A stretch of DNA of 64,000 nucleotides from Pararhodobacter zhoushanensis (GTDB lineage: Bacteria; Pseudomonadota; Alphaproteobacteria; Rhodobacterales; Rhodobacteraceae). The stretch covers positions 519,001 through 583,000 of the forward strand of contig NZ_JAPDFL010000001.1 in assembly GCF_025949695.1 (NCBI RefSeq). Reading direction: 5' to 3'. The notes below the pieces were generated by a model, which was not told the origin of the DNA, did no database searches, and saw only the letters and a list, made by a program, of their open reading frames with translations. A program made the translations under genes and the position numbers. Below are positions 58,131-64,000 of this stretch, piece by piece; the stretch's first letter is position 1; each line of letters starts with the position of its first letter.

Positions 58131-58948
58131 AACCCACGCTGCGCCTTGCCGGGGTCATCGGCGACCCCATCGCCCACAGCCGTTCACCACGGTTGCATGG
58201 GTATTGGTTGCAGCGTTATGGCATCACCGGGCATTACGTCCCGCTGCACATCAGGGGCGAAGATTTCGCCAAGTCTCTGGAAGTGCTGCCAAAGATGGGG
58301 TTCACCGGCGTCAACGTCACCCTGCCCCACAAGCACAGCGCGCTCGCACTGTCGGACCATATCACCCCTTTGGCCCGCCGGATCGGCGCGGCGAATACGC
58401 TGACGTTTACCGAAAATGGTATCGAGGCCGACAACACCGACGCCTACGGTTTCGCCCAGAACATCCTTGAGGCGCACCCCAGCTGGGCCCCGCGCCGCGT
58501 CGCGTTGATCGGGGCCGGGGGTGCCAGCCGCGCGGTGATCGCGGCCCTTCAGGATCTGGGCGCGGCAGAAATCCTGCTCACCAACCGCACCCAGTCCCGC
58601 GCCGAGGCGCTGGCGCAAGAGTTTGGCGCTGGCGTCATCGTTGTCCCATGGGCCGACCGCGCCGCCATGCTCGACGGCTGCGATACGTTGGTGAACAGCA
58701 CCTCGATGGGCATGCAGGGCAACCCGGCGCTCGATCTGGATCTCAGTGCCCTGCCCCGCGATGCCATCGTTAACGATCTGGTCTACGCGCCTTTGGAAAC
58801 GCCGCTTCTGGCCGCCGCCCGCGCCCGCGGGAATGCCAGTGTCGACGGGCTTGGCATGCTGCTGCATCAGGCCGCGCCGGGGTTCGAGCGGTGGTTTGGC
58901 GTGACGCCGCAGGTGGACGCCGATCTGCGCAAGGCGGTGTTGGCATGA
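58127..58948 (+). CDS. aroE: Shikimate dehydrogenase (NADP+)
   Basis: The protein has 273 residues. LAGVIGDPIAHSRSPRLHGY holds the shikimate-binding Ser residues; GFTGVNVTLPHKHSALALSD has the catalytic Lys (PHK); GAANTLTF and ADNTDAYGF follow. The NADP loop is VALIGAGGASRAVIAALQDL with NRTQSRA. It catalyses the fourth step of the aromatic amino acid pathway. It is coupled to maf and coaE by ATGA overlaps. Confidence 0.96.
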   Translation: MKPTLRLAGVIGDPIAHSRSPRLHGYWLQRYGITGHYVPLHIRGEDFAKSLEVLPKMGFTGVNVTLPHKHSALALSDHITPLARRIGAANTLTFTENGIEADNTDAYGFAQNILEAHPSWAPRRVALIGAGGASRAVIAALQDLGAAEILLTNRTQSRAEALAQEFGAGVIVVPWADRAAMLDGCDTLVNSTSMGMQGNPALDLDLSALPRDAIVNDLVYAPLETPLLAAARARGNASVDGLGMLLHQAAPGFERWFGVTPQVDADLRKAVLA

Positions 58949-59541
58949 GCCTTGTTCTTGGCCTGACCGGCTCGATCGGGATGGGAAAATCCACCACGAC
59001 CGGGTTCTTCCGCGACGCCAGTGTGCCGGTCTGGGACGCCGATGCCGCCGTCCATGCGCTTTATGAGCAAGGCGGCGCTGCCGTCGCGCCCATTGGCGCG
59101 CTGCATCCGGCCGCGGTGAAGGATGGCGCGATCGACCGCGCCGCGCTGCGCGCGTGGATCGCGGCGGATGCCACAGCGTTGACGCAGATCGAAAGCGTCG
59201 TGCATCCGCTCGTCGGCCAGTCGCGCGCCGATTTCATCCGCGAAAACAGCGACAAACCCTTGGTCGTCGTCGATGTCCCGCTGCTGTTTGAAACCGGTGG
59301 CGACCGGGGTGTCGACGTCACCCTTGTCGTTTCGGCCCCCGCCGAGGTGCAGCGCGCCCGCGTGCTTGCCCGCCCCGGCATGACCGAGGCGCATTTTCAG
59401 ACAATCCTGTCAAAACAGATGCCCGACGCCGAGAAACGCGCCCGTGCGGATCATGTGATCGAAACGCTGACCCTTGAACAAACCCGCGCCGATGTGGTCG
59501 ACTTGGTGGCCAAGCTGACAGGAAAACTGCCCGATGCGTGA
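58945..59541 (+). CDS. coaE: Dephospho-CoA kinase
   Basis: The protein has 198 residues. The P-loop LGLTGSIGMGKSTTTGFFRD and VWDADAAVHALYEQGG give the ATP and dephospho-CoA sites; VVVDVPLLFETGGDRGVDVT and RARVLARPGMTEAHFQTILS are family motifs. It phosphorylates dephospho-CoA in the last step of CoA synthesis. It overlaps aroE upstream and dnaQ downstream. Confidence 0.96.
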   Translation: MSLVLGLTGSIGMGKSTTTGFFRDASVPVWDADAAVHALYEQGGAAVAPIGALHPAAVKDGAIDRAALRAWIAADATALTQIESVVHPLVGQSRADFIRENSDKPLVVVDVPLLFETGGDRGVDVTLVVSAPAEVQRARVLARPGMTEAHFQTILSKQMPDAEKRARADHVIETLTLEQTRADVVDLVAKLTGKLPDA

Positions 59542-60223
59542 GATCGTTCTGGACACCGAAACCACCGGCTTTGAGCCGTCCGAGGGCCACCGTCTGGTCG
59601 AGATCGGCTGCGTCGAGCTGATCAACCACATGCCGACCGGCAACACCTACCACCAATACATCAACCCCGAACGCGGCATGCCGGCCGAGGCCTTCGCGGT
59701 GCACGGGCTGGGGGATGATTTCCTGCGTCCGCAGCCGAAATTTGCGCAGGTGGCACAGGCGTTTGTGGATTTCGTCGCCGGGGCCAAGCTGGTGATCCAT
59801 AACGCCGCGTTCGACATGAAATTCCTGAACACCGAGCTGGAATGGATCGGCAAGCCCAAGCTGGAAAACCCGGTGGTCGACACGCTGGCGATCGCGCGGC
59901 GCAAGTTTCCGGGGGCGTCGGCGTCCCTTGATGCGCTGTGCCGCCGCTTTGGCATCGACAACTCGAACCGGACGCTGCACGGCGCGTTGCTGGACAGCGA
60001 GATTCTGGCCGAGGTCTATCTGGAACTGCTGGGCGGGCGGCAGACGGGTCTGGCGCTAAACACGCAGAACAGCCGCTCCAGCGGGCCGGTGGATACCGAC
60101 TGGCGCGCGCGGCCGCGCCCGGTGCCGCTGCCGTCGCGCCTGACCGAAGACGAGCTGGCCGCGCATACCAAGATGATCGCGGGCATGGGCGACGCGGCGA
60201 TCTGGCGCAAATATGACGCCTGA
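59534..60223 (+). CDS. dnaQ: DNA polymerase III epsilon subunit (proofreading exonuclease)
   Basis: The protein has 229 residues. The DEDDh exonuclease motifs are Exo I VLDTETTGFEPSEGHRLVEI (D6, E8), Exo II LVIHNAAFDMKFLNTELEW and Exo III NRTLHGALLDSEILAEVYLE. It proofreads the replicative polymerase. It overlaps coaE by 8 bp and the flavoprotein by 11 bp. In many relatives secB follows dnaQ; here a flavoprotein and then the NRPS locus follow. Confidence 0.95.
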   Translation: MREIVLDTETTGFEPSEGHRLVEIGCVELINHMPTGNTYHQYINPERGMPAEAFAVHGLGDDFLRPQPKFAQVAQAFVDFVAGAKLVIHNAAFDMKFLNTELEWIGKPKLENPVVDTLAIARRKFPGASASLDALCRRFGIDNSNRTLHGALLDSEILAEVYLELLGGRQTGLALNTQNSRSSGPVDTDWRARPRPVPLPSRLTEDELAAHTKMIAGMGDAAIWRKYDA

Positions 60224-61388
60224 CGCGCTGGTCATCGGCGCCGGTCCCGCCGGGCTGATGGCCGCTGACCGGCTGCTCGCCGCCGGGTTCTCGGTACTGC
60301 TGGCCGAGGCCAAGCCTTCGCCGGGGCGCAAGCTGCTGATGGCGGGAAAGTCCGGCCTGAACCTCTCGAAAGCGGAAACGGCTGAGCGTTTTCTGTCCGT
60401 CTATGCCGAGGCTGAAGACTGGCTGCGCCCGATGCTTGCTGTCTTTGGGCCTGACCAGGTGCAGGACTGGGCGCGCGGACTGGGGCAGGAAGTCTTCACC
60501 GGCTCATCAGGCCGCGTGTTTCCCAAGGCGATGAAAGCCTCACCGCTGTTGCGTGCGTGGCTGGGGGATCTGTCGGCGCGCGGGCTGGACCTGCGGACGC
60601 GGTGGCGCTGGGTGGGCGGGACGTCGTTTGCCACGCCCGAGGGGGTGCAGCAGGTGCTGCCCAAGGTCACCGTGCTGGCTATGGGCGGGGCCAGCTGGGC
60701 GCGGTTGGGGTCGGATGGGGCGTGGTCCTCGGCGCTGGCCGGGAAGGGCATCGCGCTGGCGCCGTTTCAACCGGCGAATATGGGCTTTCTGGTAAACTGG
60801 TCGCCGCATATGGCCAAACAGTTCGGCCAGCCGCTGAAAAGCATCGCGCTCATTGCCGGCACCCAGCGGGTGCGCGGTGAGGCGGTAATCTCGGCGCGGG
60901 GGATCGAGGGTGGCGGGATTTACGCCGTCAGCCGGGCGCTGCGTGAGGGGGCGGCGCTGTTCCTTGATCTTTTCCCGGACCGGGATGGCGCGGCTTTGGC
61001 CGAGAAGATCGCGGCGCGGCCCAAGGGTGAGACACTGGTGACCACCTTGAAAAAACTGGGTCTGTCGGGCGCGTCTCTGGCGCTGGCGCTGGAATGTGCA
61101 CGCCCCTTCCCGGCTGAGGCGCCCGCGCGCGCTGCGCTGCTCAAGGCGCTGCCGGTGCCGCTGACCGGTCCCCGCCCGATGGATGAGGCGATCTCGACCG
61201 CCGGAGGGATCGCGCGCGCCGCGCTGACGGATGACCTGATGCTGCGCCAGTGGCCCGGCGTGTTCGCGGCGGGCGAGATGCTGGATTGGGAAGCGCCGAC
61301 CGGCGGCTACCTGTTGACGGCCTGTCTGGCGACGGGTCGATGGGCGGGCGATGCTGCCGCGCGGTTCATGCAATCCCGGTCAGGATGA
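60213..61388 (+). CDS. HI0933/YhiN-like flavoprotein (TIGR03862-type NAD(P)/FAD-dependent oxidoreductase)
   Basis: The protein has 391 residues. The FAD-binding start is ALVIGAGPAGLMAADRLLAA, then AKPSPGRKLLMAGKSGLNLS, which is the HI0933 signature (GRKxLxSGxGxCN-like). The late motif AGEMLDWEAPTGGYLLTACL is the FAD-binding C-terminal loop. TVLAMGGASWARLGSDG marks the middle domain. The family's reaction is unknown; no thiol pair is present. It overlaps dnaQ by 11 bp, suggesting coupled expression, and converges on the phosphopantetheinyl transferase with 23 bp of overlap. Confidence 0.88.
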   Translation: MTPDALVIGAGPAGLMAADRLLAAGFSVLLAEAKPSPGRKLLMAGKSGLNLSKAETAERFLSVYAEAEDWLRPMLAVFGPDQVQDWARGLGQEVFTGSSGRVFPKAMKASPLLRAWLGDLSARGLDLRTRWRWVGGTSFATPEGVQQVLPKVTVLAMGGASWARLGSDGAWSSALAGKGIALAPFQPANMGFLVNWSPHMAKQFGQPLKSIALIAGTQRVRGEAVISARGIEGGGIYAVSRALREGAALFLDLFPDRDGAALAEKIAARPKGETLVTTLKKLGLSGASLALALECARPFPAEAPARAALLKALPVPLTGPRPMDEAISTAGGIARAALTDDLMLRQWPGVFAAGEMLDWEAPTGGYLLTACLATGRWAGDAAARFMQSRSG

Positions 61389-61998
61389 ATCCACCACCGA
61401 TGGCATAGCGCCCGGACAGGATATGGCCGCGCTCGAACGGGCCGACATTGCGCTGGAATTCGGCGTGAAAGGTGGTGTCGCCCAGCGTGATGCTGATCAC
61501 CTCGAACCCAAAAAGCTCTTTTGTAACAGGATATTGCGCCTTATAGACGCATTCCTTGGCACTAAAGATCAGCTTGGCGCGGCGGGTGTCGGCCCCCAGC
61601 GCGGCGCGTTCTTTCGGCAGCAGGACGGTGCCGAAAACCTCGGTGGGAAGCGGTTCATCCTCTTCCAGATCAATACCGATCATGCCCTTGCCGACCACCG
61701 CCAGCGCCCAGCCCTGCGTATGGGTTATCGACCCCGCGACGCCCGCAGGCCAGACCGGCGCGCGGTCGGGGCCCATGGGGATGGCGACGGATTGACCAAG
61801 GGCGCGGCGGGCCGCTGTGCGCCCGGCAGCGAATTCGCGACGGCGCGCAGGGACCATCCGCGCGAGGGTTGCTTCTTCTTCCGGCATCACCGAAATATCG
61901 CCCGCCGAAGCAATGCCCAGTGCGATCTCTGGTGCAAAGACATCCGCCGCCAGCTTTTCGAGCTGACGGCGGATGGCGCTATGCGTCGGCAGGGTCAT
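61366..61998 (-). CDS. 4'-phosphopantetheinyl transferase (EntD/Sfp type)
   Basis: The protein has 210 residues. VAGSITHTQGWALAVVG, then IGIDLEEDEPLP (Mg-binding Asp and Glu) and LIFSAKECVYKAQYPVTKEL (the F/WSxKEa-K motif) identify an EntD-like enzyme. These transfer phosphopantetheine from CoA to the Ser of carrier proteins in NRPS and PKS enzymes. Its ATG overlaps the corrected stop of the NRPS gene (ATGA), so it very likely activates that enzyme's carrier domain. The 3' end overlaps the flavoprotein on the other strand. Confidence 0.93.
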   Translation of the reverse strand: MTLPTHSAIRRQLEKLAADVFAPEIALGIASAGDISVMPEEEATLARMVPARRREFAAGRTAARRALGQSVAIPMGPDRAPVWPAGVAGSITHTQGWALAVVGKGMIGIDLEEDEPLPTEVFGTVLLPKERAALGADTRRAKLIFSAKECVYKAQYPVTKELFGFEVISITLGDTTFHAEFQRNVGPFERGHILSGRYAIGGGFILTGIA

Positions 61999-64000
61999 CC
62001 GAGTTTACTCAAGCGCTCCGCCCGCATCGCGCGGCGCCTGGACATCGCGTCAAGCCTGCCGCGCGCTGCTTCAGCCTCGACCGGGGCTGCGGGGGCGGGG
62101 TGGCGCTGACGGGTTTCAGCTTGGCGTCGATATGGGTGGCCAGCGCCGAAAGGACCGGAAAGCGGAACACATCGGTGATGGACAGACCGGGGAGTGCCAG
62201 CGCCTCGCGGATCTCACGGTGCGCTTGCACGGCCAACAGAGAATGGCCGCCCAGTTGGAAGAAATTGTCGCCCGGTTTGACTTCAGTCACGCCCAGAACG
62301 TGGGTCCAGATCGCCGCAATCCGCGCTTGGGTGTCGCCTGCATTGGCGGCGACCGGCGCGGCGATCACGGCGGGGCGCACCACGCCCGGCGCGGGCAGCG
62401 CCTTGCGGTCGATCTTCTTGTTGGGCGTCAGTGGGAAGCTGTCCAGCCTAAGGATCTGTGACGGCACCATATGCGCGGGCAATTGCGCGGCCAGCGTGGC
62501 TTTCAGCGCGCCCGTGTCGGCGTGGCCCAGCACATAGCCGACCAGACGCACGTCGCCCGGCACATCTTCGCGCGCGATAACAACGCTTTGCGTGACACCA
62601 GATTGTGCGTCGAGCAGGGTTTCAACCTCGCCCAGCTCGATCCGATAGCCACGGATCTTGACCTGATGATCGGCCCGGCCCAAGAAATCCACCGCCCCGT
62701 CAGCCCGCAGCCGCACCAGATCGCCGGTGCGATAGAGCCTCTCGCCGCCGATGGTGACAAAGCGTTCCGCCGTCAGTTCCGCACGTTGCCAATAGCCGCG
62801 CGTGACCCCCGCGCCGCCGATCCACAGCTCACCCTCAGCCCCCAGCGGAACCGGGCGCTGCGCCTCGTCCAGCACATGCAGCGTGGTGTTGGCGATGGGC
62901 GTGCCGATGCCGACAACGCCGTCACCGCCGGTGCTGCGCGCGGTGGTGGACCAGATCGTCGTCTCGGTCGGGCCATACATGTTCTGCACTGGCGCACCGG
63001 TGATCTGCGCCAGCTCAGACGCCAGCGCGCCCGGCAGGGCCTCACCCCCGACCATCATATGTTTCACGTGCGACAGCGCCGCGCGGGCCTCATCATTGCC
63101 GGCGAGCATGCGCGCCATGGACGGCGTGCATTGCAGATGCGTGACCTTGTGGCGCTGGATCTGTGCGGCGAGCGAGAAGTCACCGGCGTCCAGTTCCGCG
63201 GGTGCATTCGAGCGCCGCAGCACTTCGGCCAGTGGATAAAGCCCTTCGAGCACCTGCGCGGTGGGGATGCCATAGTCGATCAGGCAGCCGATCTCGGCGA
63301 TGCCGATGGCTTTCAGCTGCTCAACCCGGCGCAGGCAGTCGTCCACCGTGCCAAACAGGCCGGAATCCTCGAAATAGCGGTTGAAGGCATAGTCCAGAAT
63401 ACCGTCGACCTCATCCTGACTGAGGCTGTCGAGGTCAATCTGCATCGGGTTCGTCACGCCCTGCGGTTTCTTGAACGCCGGGAAGGCCCAGGCGTATTGC
63501 TTGACCAGCCCGGCGGCGGACAGCAGGTAGCTTTTCATCGGCCCGCGCGCCGTTTCGCGCGCGACGTCGCGGGTGCGGGCGACATAGGTGTGCAGCATCA
63601 GCGTGACGGTGAAGTCCTTGGGATCATGCCCAGCCTTGCGCAGCGCGGCGTGGTAGATCTTGATCTTGCCCGCGACCTCATCAATCGACTGGCCCAGCAA
63701 GTGGGTCAGCACATGCGCGCCAATCTCGCCGGCTTCACGCCAGGTATCGGGGTTGCCAGCGATGGTCAGCCAGAGCGGCAGTTCCTTGGACACCGGGCGC
63801 GGCAGGGATTGCACGCTGCGCGTCTCGCCATTGTGGTCAAACTCGACCGCTTCGCCGCGCCAGAGTTTGCGCACGGTCTCGATGGTGTCGAACATCGCGG
63901 CCTTGTTGTGGGGGACCGAATTTTCCGGCCGCAGCACAAAATCCACCGGATGCCAGCCACTGGCCATCGCTACCCCGGCGCGGCCGTTGGTCAAGTTGTC
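61995..64000 (-). CDS. Non-ribosomal peptide synthetase, C-terminal part: LLM-interrupted adenylation domain plus carrier domain (runs off the window)
   Basis: Only the last ~668 residues are visible. Residues to about 255 form a luciferase-like FMN monooxygenase domain (GRAGVAMASGWHPVDFVLRP; IETVRKLWRGE; WLTIAGNPDTWREAGEIGAH) of the MupA/Atu3671 class. Then the second half of an adenylation domain begins: HLQCTPSMARML, NMYGPTETTIW (A5), GELWIGGAGVTRGYW (A6), YRTGDLVRL (A7), GRADHQVKIRGYRIELGEVE (A8) and PNKKIDRKAL (A10). A carrier domain follows, DNFFQLGGHSLLAVQ, with the Ser that takes phosphopantetheine. No thioesterase follows. The frame read from the DNA ends at 62009 with an unlikely tail; one extra C in the C5 run at 62091-62095 gives MSRRRAMRAERLSKLG and a stop at 61995. 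Confidence 0.9.

Noticed and set aside
63060..63075. A fourth parS-like string, TGTTTCACGTGCGACA, in the NRPS gene
   Set aside because: Two mismatches in one half break the palindrome, and the sequence is explained by conserved adenylation-domain codons (SHVKHMM).

Overview
The window looks like the chromosomal origin region of a high-GC alphaproteobacterium of the order Rhodobacterales (Rhodobacter/Roseobacter relatives). The evidence is the RegB/SenC/RegA redox system, a NaVBac sodium channel, the fxsA-Tim44-smr block, the tsaE/addB/addA/trxA block, the rho-mnmE-mnmG-rsmG-parA-parB block facing maf-aroE-coaE-dnaQ, and two copies of the structured intergenic repeat common in this order. I see no tRNA, rRNA, CRISPR, prophage or insertion sequence.

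Layout. 1-6.6 kb: secB (cut by the edge), fxsA, a Tim44-like protein, an Smr protein, a lipoprotein hydrolase, ilvA, and an Hpt protein divergent from a receiver-PP2C (RbaY-like) regulator. 6.6-15.5 kb: a leftward run hslO-nudix-cca-ABC-ABC-VOC-rlmD-NaV channel. 15.7-18.3 kb: envelope genes (nudix, two L,D-transpeptidases, a CAP lipoprotein, a tiny secreted or membrane protein). 18.4-22.8 kb: hemH, an NDUFAF5-like methyltransferase, comF, grxC, a nitrilase and a MarR regulator. 22.9-27.3 kb: regA, senC and regB plus a PAS-only sensor. 27.4-36.4 kb: trxA, addA, addB, tsaE, then hslVU. 36.5-43.2 kb: GNAT, thioesterase, membrane protein, argG, a PfkB kinase and maeB. 43.3-50.3 kb: mutS, grpE-hrcA, rph-rdgB-hemW. 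50.3-57.0 kb: parB, parA, rsmG, mnmG, mnmE and rho, all leftward, with three parS sites. 57.05-57.53 kb: a probable oriC with DnaA-box-like sites. 57.5-61.4 kb: maf, aroE, coaE, dnaQ and a flavoprotein, rightward. 61.4-64 kb: a phosphopantetheinyl transferase and the C-terminal part of an NRPS with a luciferase-like monooxygenase embedded in its adenylation domain.

The genes flanking the presumed origin are transcribed away from it on both sides, co-directional with replication, and ParAB plus the parS cluster lie 3-8.5 kb away, as expected for alphaproteobacterial segregation loci.

The most unusual property of the sequence is a set of about nine single-base frameshifts in genes that should be intact. 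Four (regA, argG, parB, rho) lie in the identical string GATCTCG, where GATTCG would restore both the frame and the conserved residues. A fifth (mnmE) is an extra base inside a GA-TC context. Four others (hslO, the methyltransferase, tsaE, the NRPS tail) fit loss of one base in a homopolymer. I read these mainly as systematic consensus errors, possibly linked to DNA methylation at GANTC/GATC, not as real gene decay. The best biological candidates for follow-up are the NRPS/monooxygenase locus, the PAS-only protein behind RegB, the RbaY-like regulator, and the apparent absence of mltA and amgK-murU from their usual neighbourhoods.
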